Below, one piece after another: positions 12,424 through 24,048 of a stretch of 64,000 bases of DNA. The DNA is taken from contig NC_063280.1 in the NCBI RefSeq assembly GCF_910591885.1, positions 3,844,001-3,908,000 of the forward strand, given 5' to 3'. Each line of letters starts with the position of its first letter. The stretch's first letter is position 1. Origin of the DNA: Bombus terrestris. Lineage: Eukaryota > Arthropoda > Insecta > Hymenoptera > Apidae. The notes under the pieces are model-generated. The model was not told where the DNA came from. It saw nothing but the letters and a program-made list of their open reading frames with translations, and ran no database searches. Made by a program: the position numbers and the translations under genes.

Positions 12424-13672
12424 TTCGTCGGTCCTCCTACTTGGTCGCGATCGAGGTCAGAACACGCTACCTTCGTAAAAGTTGAAAATTCTGTTTAATT
12501 CAGTTTCTCTATAGTTCGATCGTAATTTTTCTGCTCTACAAAAGGGGGAAAAAAATACGAAAAGGGAAATTTACGATTTACGTAACAATCTACGATCGTA
12601 ACAACTGATCTCAAACATCGATTGCGAACACCAAAACACCGATTGTTTATCGCCGAACATCGAATCATCCGCCAGTTATCCGCGTGGACCGTAACGTACA
12701 GGGCTCGTTGCATATTTTATTAACGTGTATCGTGTTGTTGGATCGCGGCCATTGTGAATCAGCTACTTCCAAGTAGTGGCACAGCCTTGGAATTAAATTT
12801 AGACGGTAGGTGCACACGACGTACACCGGCTGATGGAAAGATCGGTATCAAATTGCGGATAATAATGGAAATAAGAATGGTATTATGCGGGTTCACCGTT
12901 TATGGTATAATGGATCCGATACTCGGTGTAATATCATTTAATAATTTACTTAGATCGCTGTTATCCTCAAGTTCTATATAGATACCTTCTTTCAACAAGC
13001 CGACGAGCAAACCAACTTGCAGAGAACGAACTTTTGTTTAAATAATTTCTAGGTACTCAACATCGAAATTATGAGAGTTGGGTCCAATTTTAATGTCCAA
13101 TTACACTTTCATGCCAACATTGATATTAATATCTCGGAGTAGAAGGTGACGCGAGACCAATGCCGCTTGCATCTTTTAGCAGATCGAAGCCCCGACGCGA
13201 ATAAAATACCCTAAGTATCCTCAAACGAGTTGCACGAAGAAGAGGAAGGGAGAGAAGATCGGCAGTCCGCGAAGGTATCGGAGGTACGGCACGTTTACAG
13301 TGCAATCGTAGCCTGGAAAGCGTCGATATAACGTAGGCACTCAGCCGGCGTGGCGTGGTCGAGTTCCGATATACCAGGTGTTACGATAAATTTAAACGAT
13401 ATTTTATTCAGGCGAGCCGATCGCTAGTTTTCAATTTGCCGGCTCGTATATATTTCGCGAAGGTTGGTGAAGGAACGAGCGAGGAAGGGAGAGAGGCCGG
13501 CTGCCGCTGCTGGCCCTGGAGATGCAATTTCTCGGGGTGCTGGTTTGCTCCGTCCGTCTGGACCCTCGCCCTAGACCTCCGCCTTCCTCTATACCTCCTC
13601 GTTCTCCTTGCTCGCACACACGGCTTTCCGTGGCTTGATGAAAAAATAATAATCCCAGGGGAACGGTCAGTT
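12424..13672. other. noncoding DNA upstream of the candidate first exon
   Basis: No recognisable gene. If the exon at 13673 is real, part of 13250-13672 would be its promoter and 5' untranslated region; this part is GC-richer and CpG-containing. No clear TATA box is seen. An acceptor-like CCCAG at 13655-13659 has a poor pyrimidine tract, so an exon boundary there is doubtful. Confidence 0.45.
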
Positions 13673-13746
13673 ATGGGGAATGAAATCATCCTGGCACCGT
13701 TCGTGCTCATCCTATCGATAGCGTGCCTCTTGTCTCTAGCCGCGAG
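13673..13746 (+). CDS. candidate first coding exon encoding a signal peptide (partial gene)
   Basis: Seen: ATG at 13673 with G at -3 and G at +4, then 24 codons giving MGNE followed by the hydrophobic run IILAPFVLILSIACLLSL and a small-residue AA end, which fits a secretory signal peptide with cleavage near SLAA. The exon would end at 13746 in GAG|GTGAAT, phase 2; the first codon of unspliced sequence past that point is a stop, as expected at an exon-intron border. Inferred: the first coding exon of a secreted or membrane protein whose other exons lie beyond a long intron. Oddities: no basic residue in the n-region, and A rather than G at donor +5. The reading frame is open from 13355, so a longer N-terminus is formally possible but would bury the hydrophobic stretch. 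No downstream exon could be linked, so the family is unknown. Confidence 0.4.
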
Positions 13747-15420
13747 GTGAATCTTCCTCCTTTATCCTCCAAGCTTAGATTCCACCGAGCCGAGAAGAAC
13801 CAACGAATTCTAGAGGTCTTTCGCGCAGCGAGCACCCTCTGATAATTCGACCGGATGCGATCTCCAACTTCCAAAGCGGACTCCCTCCGTTTTAGCTTCG
13901 AATCGGATCCTGTTATAGGTGTTTCGAGGTCCGAAACGAGATTCAACCGGGCGAAGTTAGGCGTTAGCTGCGGCCCCGTTGCTTCGCAACTTCGGATAGG
14001 CTTCGAGGAGTCTGCATAATTAGGATGATACATGTAGTGCGCAAATTGTCCGGGACTTTGGTTAGAAACTGCGGCAAATTGTTACCTTTGGATGGTGCGT
14101 CGATAGTGGTGGAGGATTCCTTTCATTCGCCAGATACGATTCCAAGAATCTCCGATTTAGTTTGGAACGAGCCTCTTTATCGAGCAATTGGAATGTTAAT
14201 CGAAAGTATTATGCAATCGATGTTATATAACTTGCAATGATATGGGAGAACTTGGCGTTGTGAATATTGATAGATGCAAGACAGAGTTAATTGTATCGGA
14301 AAGATATTTAAGTCGAACTAAATATTTTGTCTTATAATTCGTATTTGTTATGACTGTTATTAACGGGTTATGAATGGTACTTACGCGATCTAGTTTGAAG
14401 ATTTTAAGATGTTGAAGCTTAGATGACTCGAATTATTTTTGATATACTACATATGTATATGGCCATTCTTTTATAAAAATAGTTAAAAAAATAGTTAAGT
14501 ACATCTCGATTTGTCTCACAAGTAAAAAGTGAGTCCACTAACGTCATCGAGAGAATAAACACGATATTGAGCGCTCTAAGAAGACAACGCTAAAAACGGA
14601 GAACGTAAGTTAGACGCTCGTTACGAGACGCGATTAACGCAAGTATTCCTACATTACTCGCGTGGGAAGCAACAACGATTGTTTAATCGTCTAGCGTAAG
14701 GCTAGAGAGCGAAATAAGTCGCTATTATAAGCACAATTTCGGTGGCGGGTAATTCCATTATGAAGTGACGAAGAAAGAGAAAACGGTCAAGTTTCTTAAT
14801 ATCGGCCGCGCCGAGATGAAACGAAACAAAATTGTGCCATATTTCAATGAGTCTGAAAACTCCAATCGACCTTAAACTGCGAACATTCATCCGCAATTTG
14901 TTTAGCTCTCCTGTCTCTTTCCCCTTCGCAAACCCACGAAGCAAGCAATCAGGACGATGCAGTCGGTCTATTCAGCGAATGTTTATACCGAAACAGAGAA
15001 ACGACAAGCTTTCGCCACTGGCACGGGTACATTCTTAATCGAAACGATGGAATATCGCGTGAGAGCTCGAGAGTCACGCGCGAACGTGTCGATTTTCGTG
15101 GCACGAGGCGAATACGCTACTGCAATTAGCGAGTGTCGACTGTCGATCGAAGGGGTCAGGTGTGTATAGGCCAAGTACCACAGGTATTTACAGCCACAAG
15201 TGTGTACAAACGGTGGTGGCTTAAACGGCACGGCAAAAAGGGAAGAGGATAGATGGAAGATGGCGAGCAGGTACGAGTGAGAAAGGGCAGAGGAGTGACG
15301 AGACCCGGAGATGTTTGGCTTCTACTGAAATTAAAAATATCGATTCCCATTCGCACGCCGGGCTTCATAGAAGCTCAATTCGTTTCTCTCCTGCAAGACA
15401 ATACCTATTCTTCCCGCGGA
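13747..15420. other. putative intron or intergenic DNA, no gene seen
   Basis: Directly follows the proposed donor site. Short open frames on both strands do not resemble proteins. AAC|GTAAGT near 14606 and a repeated AAATAGTT motif near 14478-14500 are the only local patterns noticed. Confidence 0.5.
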
Positions 15421-15429
15421 CAGTAAGAG

Positions 15430-15700
15430 GTACAAATTGCAGTTGCATCCCCCGTTCGCTCTCTCTCAATCCCTCGACTCTCGCTGCGCAGGAATCCCAA
15501 ACACAAAGGCTCTTTTTCATTTGGTTTTTCCTCCCCTGCGCTACCCCTTACTCGCCCAACCCCAGCCACTACCCCACATACATATACGCACCCCTTCCGT
15601 GGTGGCAAGCCGATTCTACCATCATCCCACACCATCGTATACCGTCGCCACGCGAATCAACGATTCTTCCTTTCTTCCTACTTTCCTTCTTTGCTCTTCT
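15430..15700 (+). repeat. pyrimidine-rich tract
   Basis: The plus strand is strongly C/T-biased, with CTCTC, CCTCCCC and TTCTTCC runs. The bias opens a 182-codon frame at 15315-15863 made of Ser, Pro, Leu and Phe, which I regard as compositional rather than coding. Confidence 0.7.
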
Positions 15701-15701
15701 C

Positions 15702-15742
15702 TGTACATGTGTACATGTGTGCGCGCACGCGTGTGTGTATAT
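15702..15742. repeat. alternating purine-pyrimidine block (Z-DNA-prone)
   Basis: All 41 bases strictly alternate pyrimidine and purine: TGTACATG repeats, then a GCGCGCACGCG core, then GTGTGTGTATAT. Such sequences, especially with CG cores, are known to adopt left-handed Z-DNA under supercoiling. It sits between a pyrimidine tract and a GA microsatellite. Confidence 0.9.
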
Positions 15743-15770
15743 TTTCTGTATGTATGTCCGTAATCATTTA

Positions 15771-15815
15771 GAGAGAGGGGGAGAGAGGGAGAGAGAGAGG
15801 GAGAGAGAGAAGGAG
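15771..15815 (+). repeat. imperfect (GA)n microsatellite
   Basis: Runs of GAGAGA interrupted by GGG and AAGG. It lies 28 bases after the alternating purine-pyrimidine block. Confidence 0.95.
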
Positions 15816-16673
15816 ACCCATCCAAATGTATGGAGTCGTAATGGTATATACATAATTGACTAATCCATTGGATTACTCGGCGGAAAGAGGGCGCGCCCTG
15901 TTTCATCCCCCGTGGAACAACCCCGAAACCAGGAACGAAAGCCCGCTTTCTAATCGATCGAAATAATGCCACGGCTAATCGGGCCGATTGGAGAGCAAAA
16001 ATTCGTCTCCTCTGATTCAATCCCGCGATCGAGTGACGTTGGTGGGATAGCGCGGTCACCGGTCGTTTCTCTTAATTGAATAGCGCGAAATTTATATTTA
16101 CGCGCTGCAACTTCGTCTTGTTGTTCGAATTGAATTTTTTAACGCGTAAACCAGCATTCTATACGGAGAATCGATTTGGGTTGTATTCGTAAATGCATCC
16201 GGTTGATTTAAGAGCGAATTGCTGGTTTATCGAGGTATACGGCAAACGTTGGATGATGTAGCGTTCTACGCGGGACGGTGGTAATTCGTATGGAATTTGC
16301 GTAAATACGTTATTCAATACAGAATGATTCACCCCGGCTAGAACAGGAAAAAATAAAAATAGAAAGAGAAGAGTAATACACGGCTTGTGGGAATCGATAT
16401 GAAAATAAGTCGGCACGGGAAAACGGTCGCATTTTACGTATCTATCGCCGCTCGAAAAACCTATACGACAGATTGAACAGCAAATACGTGCCTCACGGAG
16501 CACCCTTTCGACCGTGTAACGGACAACCAAAAAATTAAAGATCGAGCATCGAGCACTGAGCGCGTGGCCACGGGAACCTCTCGATCCCGGCACGGAAGCG
16601 TTCGCCAAATATCTATCCGCTCGGAGTCGATCAAACACAAAGTGTGAGCGAGAGAGCGACCGAGCGAACAAGA
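15816..16673. other. noncoding DNA, no gene recognised
   Basis: Overlapping open frames of 145 codons (15622-16059, minus) and 170 codons (16159-16671, minus) were inspected. The second includes a short hydrophobic segment but has no N-terminal signal, domain or splice context I can name. I leave both uncalled. Confidence 0.45.
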
Positions 16674-16724
16674 GATAGACAGATAGATAGATAGATAGAT
16701 AGATAGAGAAAGAGAGAGAGAGAG
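16674..16724 (+). repeat. (GATA)n plus (GA)n compound microsatellite
   Basis: About six and a half tandem GATA units at 16681-16707 run into (GA)n to 16724. GATA repeats are common insect microsatellites. The array is uninterrupted and therefore probably length-polymorphic. Confidence 0.97.
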
Positions 16725-16959
16725 TGGGAGAGCGTCACCTGTACGGTGGCTTCGCAATTTCGAAGGGGTTTCAACGATGCAGAGCGACTGCTACCCTCTT
16801 CGACTACGAGCCTTGATTAGGCTTCCGGTTAATTAATAACCTCTCGTGCACACATAGCCGTGGCCCACGTATGAATATGCATGCGGTCTGTTGTGCGTTT
16901 CGCAGTGTGAGAGTGCCTACTGTATTCACCACGTTCGAGCAACGAAGAGGTCGCGAGTA

Positions 16960-17110
16960 GAACCAGCTTGCGCGAGAAAGACGGGGACAGAAGGAGAAAA
17001 TAAGAGAGAGAGAGAGGGAGGACGAGTAGAGAGGGTGCTGGGAAACGAGAGGGTGTTTCAGCGTGAGAGACAGAGACTGAGAAGTAGGGGTTGAAGAGAG
17101 ACGAATCGTG
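16960..17110 (+). repeat. purine-rich tract with (GA)n
   Basis: The plus strand is G/A-rich over about 150 bases, with a perfect GA run at 17003-17016. The basic open frame at 16891-17094 reflects this composition. Confidence 0.8.
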
Positions 17111-20100
17111 AGTTAGAAAGGGTGGACGAGGGAGACGATGAGTGGCGGAGGGCTACTTATTTGCATTCGGAAAACAAAGGGTGTGGGCCGACTGTATGCT
17201 TGCCCCTCATTTCGCGTAACGAAGGACGAAGGGAGCCGATCAAAAGTCTTTTCCCGCCTTCTTCGTTGTATGCGTTTGAATCGAGCGAGTTTATGCTCGA
17301 GATTTTAATTAGTACCGCACTCCATTCCCACGCGGGCGCATTTTAAGGGCCATACCGTTGAATTAATGCGCCTGTTTATGGTTTGTTTTATACTTTGGGA
17401 GATTTTTTAAGCAAGGGAAGAAGGAGTTGCTGCGCGTTTCCTTTTGTTACGCTGTTGCTCCCCTCCTCCTCCCCTCACTCTCTAAGATCGTCCTTGCCAC
17501 CTGCAGTTTGACATTCTTCGTATGATTTCATTTTGCTTATCGTCGAAGTTGTGTCTCCCTATTTTTGTATCGGGTTATGTCCAGAGCAGGAATGTTTGTG
17601 CATTTACGAAAAATACGGTTGTAAAAACACACAGAATTCGAAAATCATGCAAAATTTATGATGATTACAGAAGCTGGACACGGTATGTCATATTCTCCAT
17701 TTTTCACAGGGGAGCAGTCCTTAATTTCAGAATATTCAAAATATGCAACGTACAATAGGTTCTTCTTATGATGTTTGGCAGATAAAATACATCTAACTGA
17801 TAAATTTGCATAAACATCCTCCTTACATTTACAAATGATAGATACATTTGGTGTTTTTACCCTCTTTAAACGCATATCAAATTAGCATAGTCGGAAGAGA
17901 GGAAGCATTTGTATCTACTTATTCAATGATCGTATTGCGTCGTCGACTGAGTCTATAATTGAATTAACAAATCCCCATGAGCTCCAATCGACCGACAGGG
18001 ACTGATACCATCTGTTGTTGGCTACACCTGCGTTTTCGGTCCCTTGCACCTTATGGCGCACGAAACTCGAAGCTATGACACATCGTAAGCTCTATATGTA
18101 CACAGATGAAATTAATGTACATATAAAACAACCGACGCAAAGCCTGGATAATTAAGAACCTATTACTGGCATTACACTGATAATACGAATCAAGCTCCTT
18201 ACAGGCAAATAGAGATCTATTTTCTATACACGAGAATACGTGTTTCGAAAAAACTCTCTACTTCAATGCAATGTTGGAACTGTGCCGCAGTTATGGTATT
18301 TAGCTTTTGTGTATCAAGAAACGGGTCGAATATGCGAAAGCGGATTTTGTTATTCTTGCCGCGATACAATGGTTTATAAGAACGATATTGTATGCTTGGA
18401 AATATGGCAGCTAGCTTCTGACAACGAGTAAATATTCGTGATAAAATAACCATAAGAATTTTAATGATGATCGGTTCCATTTAGCCTTTGTGTATTGAAA
18501 GATCACCAAATACGTGTCACGATAGAGACACTCGTTGAGAAAAAGGACCGGTAAAACATTATTGAGAAGATTAATTCACAATTATAATCATTCTTAAAGA
18601 ACTTTGTCCGTTATGTATGTACAAAACGAATAGAAATTTTATAATACATATATATATTTCACATATGTCGTAGACTTATAGGATCTCTTTTCAGAAAACT
18701 TCTGAATTTGCTGTAACATTTACAGTCTCTGACGCGCCCCCCAATAACGATAGTTGTGAAGAAAAATCTATATAAATATAAATCTACTATCCCCCAATTT
18801 TTATATCATTCTACATCACTTTGAAAATCAAAAAGTCTCGCGATCGAGTTTCCGTCATCCTTAAATCGTCGCGGCATCTGTTTGTTTGCAACAAACTCGA
18901 CTGTCTGTGCTCGAATTCGTTCGACCGGCCCGCGGAACTCGGTCGAGCCCAGCACCCTTCCCCCCCCTCGTCATTTCTCGCGTAATTTCCTCCTCGAATA
19001 CAATAGCACTCGAGTCGCATTGCTCAACCTCGATCCTCCAGACGAGTCAAATCCCCGTTCCTCAGCCGGTGAGCACTGCAAACACCCAATCTCCACGGTT
19101 ATTTAGAAATCGGATTCGCGATCGAGACGATGTTGAAACGAGATCCTTCCTACCGTCTTCCTATATCGTTTCCAACGTGGAAATCCATCGTCCGAGGTGT
19201 ACACTCCCGTCCATAAATCATCAGATACTTGCTTATTTTTTATGAATATATGATTGTTAGAATATACATATGACTCTTTGAATTGATACTTTATTCTTTA
19301 GTCGAATTAAAATATGCACTATCTTCTACTATGAAATAACCCGTATTATGAAGCAATTATTTAAGATTATTTAAAATTGAAATTAATGTCAGGAGCCGAG
19401 TTCTAAATTTAAACATTAGAAACATTAGATTCAGCTAGAATCAAACATACGATAAAGACTTATTATTCACGTTATAGTATAACGCCAGGATAATTTACTT
19501 ATAATTCTCAATGAAAATTGATTGTGAAATTCTTCCAAATAAAGGGAAAAAAGGAGGAGCGATGGATAAATGAAAGTTTAAAACCGACACGCTATCAATT
19601 TTCGTAACTTCTATACTAAAAATCTCTCAGCATATTGTTAACAATTATCTATGTGTAATATATATCACATTTATTCGTTGCTCTTATTAAATATAAATTC
19701 AGTTTGTACGGTTACGCTGTCTTTTTATATTTTTTATTTTATAAACCTCCTTTTGTACGCCACTGTACATTCTAACAACGATATTGCACAAAATAGACAC
19801 CGGGCATAGCAGTGTACAAGGAAACTGAGAGCCCCTGCGGGTCACCGTATCCTCAGTAAGAACCCTGAAAATGAATTAACTTTTTGCCCGACAGCAGAGT
19901 TCGAATCGCGTTCTGAGCCATTGTGCAGCGTGTCGCGCGGCCTACCGTGATGCCACGCCATCGCGAATTAAGTAGCTCCCTCGACAGACATTCAACTTGA
20001 TCTGGATGGAACAGAACGATTGCGGGAAGGACGAAGGATCCAACATTGCCCGTTGCGGCCTTAATCGAGGTCGCGGATCGCGAGCAAGTTTACTTGTTTC

Positions 20101-22645
20101 TTACGTCGACTAGCCATTGCACCAGGATATTGCGTTCCATGGAATGAAATTTATGTCTCGTCATCTTCTTTGGTTTGATGTCTGCTGTCTCCTGCTTTGG
20201 TCTTGATATCCTTTTGATTTATTGTGGTATTTTTATCGATGTAGGAAATATCGTTAGAGCGTTTGATTATTGATTTTCGGCCGTATGTTCCGATACTTTT
20301 TAACGTTTTAATAGAATCGTGGGTTACGATGGAATTCTAATGACTAAGCTTGTTAATCACCAAGGTGCTGTATACATACTGATATTGCTTCGATGATTGA
20401 AATCTAAGAAATGAATTCCACGAATCAGCGTCGGATTATTTTAACATTTAGGTATATAAGGTCTTCAAGTGGTAAATTTATAATCATAGAGGCTTGTACG
20501 AAATGTTTCCCAAGCTTAAGCTTCTAAAAAGGTTAAGAATATTCTGATGATTCATGACGTCAAATAATAAAGTTCTGACAATTTTATTATGACACTTCTT
20601 AATACTCAACACACGCGCATCGTATAAAATTTCTTCTTTCTTAAGATAAGTTACGACGACTGAATATCGAACAAAGTTTCAAACCTGGCATCCACCTGTT
20701 AATTTCGTACTTTAGAAAATAAGGAGACGTTTAATACAGCCACTTCTTATATCACGTAATTAACTAACTAATGAGAATTTGTTAGATTGTAATTCTACTG
20801 TAATCTAAAAGTAGATTATGTCTATGCATGTATGTATATAATTGTACCCAGTCATGCTGCTTAAGAACAGGTTCGTTAAAATACTTTCTGTATCATTGCC
20901 GCTGTTAACGAGGGAGAGCTTTTTGTCCGATGTAATGATTAATTACGCAGAAAATTACACGAGCCACCGGGGTGAGGGGAAGAATAAGCGAATAAGCAAC
21001 AAGAAACGTACGAAGAAGTCGCATAATTTAACAGCAGTTTTCCCAGGCTAAAACAAGAAGCCCACAGACGCTCCAGGGCTAAGACGTGTTGTTCTTTGGT
21101 ACCGTAATCAAAGTATAAGATAAGATGCCGTGAGCGACTGTGTATTTTTCAAGTACTTATACATTCTGGAAGCAAACAACAGCTTTTTGATTCGATTGTA
21201 CTTGAAAAACTAAGAAAAGCCCAAGATGTTATTAGCTTGTGTAATGCAATCGTTCGCTTTTCGATGATACATTTTAAGGAATATAATAGAAATCTTAATA
21301 AGTGTTTAGTTAAAAGAATTCTCTGATAGGGCATACTAATTAGATTACAAACTAATTTTATGAAAATTGTACTTTACGTTCGTCTGAGCAATTAATCGTC
21401 TCAATATTTGGAAAACTGTTTTACGAAGAACATAAGAGTACATAAATGGATTCTTTGTGATATAAAAAATTAACTTTATCGATCCATTTGGAAAGAATAA
21501 CAAAACAATGATACATACATCTTATGTGAACAAACTTACACAACAGTTTTTACACAGAAAATATGTCCTCTCTAGCAGAGTAAATTTCTACAAAATGAAA
21601 CAACATAATTCCAGCTCAATAATTATAATTACAATATATTTTCTTTCTTTTCTTCTTTATCATTATTAATAGCATTTTCATCAGTATTATTATTGGTGAA
21701 AATCAGCATCGTGTAAAGAAAGGTGAAATGTTAGGGAGAGTACAGAAGAGCCCGAAGCTGTTACAAGTTTCAACAACCATTTTCCGTACATTTTCTAGGG
21801 AATGTTTTATCGTTCATGTAGAAATTTACGCAGCTGCTATTCGCATTCGGCGAACTATCGATCGCATCCGCGCTGGAAACGCATCTTTGAGCGTTGCACT
21901 TGCACCAGAGGCAACGGGGGGTCTCGTCACGCGCGTAGATTCAGACGTTGGAATGCTGGTTTCGATCACGAACAACGCGGCCGCAATCCCGTGTAATTTG
22001 CCACGATTTAGAACCAGTCAAAGTAAATTAAACGTTATTAGAACAAAGCTAACGTTTCGGCTGGCCGTCGCGTATTAACGAGCATTTACCAGGCAATCAC
22101 GCGCATACCTTCGATTTCAATTATTTGGCCATTGACCCCTTTCGCTGAAGAATCCATGTGACAGCCAACAATTCATGTTTATGGATATTTATTGAAGGAA
22201 TCTACCGTATTAATAACTTTTAATATCCGGATGAAATTATCTTGATAAATTCACGTGACGGTTCTGTAGTATCGTGGATAGATTGTCTAAGAAATATCGC
22301 GTGAACCATAAACAATGTTGCGAGAAAGCCTAAGTGCCGGCAGGCCAAAAGGGTCTGGAAACTTCAATGAGTCCTTCAATGTGTTGTCGGTCCTTCAGTC
22401 GAATAGTTACTTGGAAAAAAGCCCTATGTGATCATGGCTGCGGATGGTTGTGGAACACGTACGTGTTGGGGCTATGAGAAAAGACAAAGGGATGCTTAAG
22501 GGAGAAAGACGAATTAACAGGCAGTCGTAAGTTGAGAAGTTAGTGTTGTCAGCGTTGTCAAGGAGGATGGTCAACGTGAAAAAAGAGCGTTGGAACCGTT
22601 GTAACGAGAGGAGTGAGTGACGAATGGTGACTGCGTGCATATAGA
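17111..22645. other. noncoding DNA, no gene seen
   Basis: AT-rich with a few GC islands (17120-17340, 18840-19100, 19890-20080, 21780-22080). The 119-codon frame at 18886-19245 has a donor-like CCG|GTGAGC at 19069 but no recognisable protein. Open frames of 116 codons (21728-22078) and 110 codons (22407-22739, minus) also match nothing. The minus frame runs through the retrotransposon's 5' junction, so it is not an old gene. Confidence 0.5.
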
Positions 22646-22662
22646 CTGACGAACAACATACT
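22646..22662 (+). repeat. left target-site duplication of the Jockey insertion
   Basis: CTGACG, five bases, CATACT. It matches 23216-23230 (CTGACG, three bases, CATACT) on the far side of the poly(A) tail. The two differ by a 2-base length change plus substitutions, as expected for an old duplication. Confidence 0.65.
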
Positions 22663-23076
22663 AAATTAATTACGGACAAAATACGGATAAAAAGAAGGCA
22701 AATGTACTGGCTAACTAGTCGGAACTCTAGACTCAACATAGAAAATAAAATAAAAATCTACAAAACGTTAATAAAACCAATCTGTACGTACGAAATACCG
22801 CTATGGGGGACAGCAGCAATGAGTCACATAAATACAGTCGCTGCAATCGAAAATACTAAGAACGATAGTCAACGTCCCATGGTATGTCAGAAACGAGGAT
22901 ACACACAAAACTTAAAAATACCAACGGACAAGGAAGAAATTGGCAGGTACGCAGAAAAATACAAGGACAGAACGCTAACATATCCAAACCAGCTGGCTGC
23001 TGAAGCGAGCAAAACTCTCATAGAAAAAAGACTAATAAGAAAACACTCCACTGACCTCACTAAAGAAATAAAATAG
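22663..23076 (+). pseudogene. reverse transcriptase C-terminal fragment (Jockey ORF2)
   Basis: The frame is open without interruption from the insertion junction to the stop. It carries signatures of the Jockey reverse-transcriptase C-terminus: RQMYWL, then NKIKIYKTLIKPICTYEIPL leading into WGTA, then LKIPTDKEEIGRY and YPNQLA. In intact elements this part follows the catalytic palm and forms the thumb and tail. Here the endonuclease, the palm with its catalytic aspartates and all of ORF1 are missing. The stretch around residues 66-90 departs from the usual pattern, suggesting substitutions after insertion. The frame is still open by chance or recent age; no function is expected. Confidence 0.88.
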
Positions 23077-23195
23077 TCAAATTCGAAGATGGTATCCCGC
23101 TGGGGATAGTCATCCACATTGTTATTTAGCAATTAAGTTAAAAAAAATTACCAAATGTCCAGCTGAATAAATTGTAAAGCACAAATTAAATAATA

Positions 23196-23215
23196 AAAAA
23201 AAAAAAAAAAAAAAA
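23196..23215 (+). repeat. poly(A) tail of the retrotransposon
   Basis: An uninterrupted run of about 20 A residues preceded by TTAAATAAT. It marks the 3' end of the Jockey copy and borders the right target duplication directly. Confidence 0.95.
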
Positions 23216-23230
23216 CTGACGGATCATACT
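23216..23230 (+). repeat. right target-site duplication of the Jockey insertion
   Basis: CTGACGGATCATACT starts right after the A-run and matches the sequence just before the element's 5' end at 22646-22662, apart from a 2-base indel and substitutions. Confidence 0.65.
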
Positions 23231-23961
23231 TGATTTTGTGTTGGCGTGAACGATATTGAAACAAATGATACCGTTACCAAACCTACTAGCACTATACTTT
23301 CCCACAGTTCTTTCAAGAGCAAATCGATATGAGATCTAACTAAAAATTAAAGAAGACAAACGGACGCCTGTTTTTATACATCTATTTGACACGATTCCAG
23401 AAAGTCTTCTCCAGATGAACGCTACACGAACAATTACGATTCACTTATAACTTCGATCTTACTAATTCAAAAATATTCAAACAATTGAAAATCTATATAC
23501 GAAAAGGAACAGCTGAAATCGATCAAACACAACAACCTCTCGGCAATGTCTCCAGCATCGATGAGCGAGCGTTCAAACATCGATATCGATCGTTCGTAGG
23601 TACCCGGGCAGATTATTATGTCGCTTGGTCATGTCTTCTGAGAAATTGATACATCGGTACGTCGAACGTGGGTATACACGTGTATAGAACGGGTGTGGTG
23701 GCTTTACACGGCTGGACCGAGTAGACCGACAATCTCGCGCCATTACGATCGCATAATGATCGTTATCCGCGAAGCACAAAAGGCACAAAGAGTGGCTCTC
23801 AATCGTCGAACCGTCTCCAACTATCGGTCGAAAATCGTCGATCACACTTGGCCTCTTCGCAATTATGATCACGAAACGATACAGCTGATCTTCTTTTGAC
23901 CATCGAATCGAAACGTCTGCGAGGCGCAAGATCGTCCACGATAATCGAAGCAGTTCACCAA
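23231..23961. other. noncoding DNA with an unrecognised 190-codon minus-strand frame
   Basis: The minus-strand frame at 23573-24145 starts with ATG and is 190 codons long. The translation contains His-, Arg- and Ser-rich stretches but no domain, signal peptide or periodicity. It passes through the (CG)n block, giving an ARARAL stretch typical of low-complexity DNA. I do not call it a gene. Confidence 0.35.
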
Positions 23962-23982
23962 GTGCGCGCGCGCGCGCGTGTA
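23962..23982. repeat. (CG)n alternating block (Z-DNA-prone)
   Basis: Twenty-one strictly alternating bases with a 15-base pure GC-alternating core at 23964-23978. This is the best Z-DNA former in the window by composition. A second 17-base alternating stretch rich in CG and TG lies at 24032-24048. Confidence 0.93.
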
Positions 23983-24048
23983 ATTTATATTTAAATAAGC
24001 TACGATCGAAACCACAAGGTAAATACGAGCGGTGCGCGTGTGCGTGCG

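Larger units (their letters stand above)
22663..23215 (+). mobile_element. 5'-truncated Jockey-clade non-LTR retrotransposon with poly(A) tail
   Basis: The element consists of the end of the reverse-transcriptase ORF (stop at 23074-23076), a short 3' UTR and an A-run at 23196-23215. The UTR contains ATTACCAAATGTCC and TAAATTGTAAAG. This arrangement, the near-matching flanks at 22646-22662 and 23216-23230, and the 5' truncation are the standard product of target-primed reverse transcription. The Jockey assignment rests on the protein. Only about 550 bp remains of a family that is normally several kilobases long, so the copy cannot move by itself. Confidence 0.9.

Noticed and set aside
15315..15863. 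182-codon plus-strand open frame
   Set aside because: It spans a pyrimidine tract, the alternating block and a GA array, ending in Arg-Glu repeats; purely compositional.
16159..16671. 170-codon minus-strand open frame with a hydrophobic segment
   Set aside because: The hydrophobic part is short and internal, no family is recognisable, and overlapping frames exist nearby.
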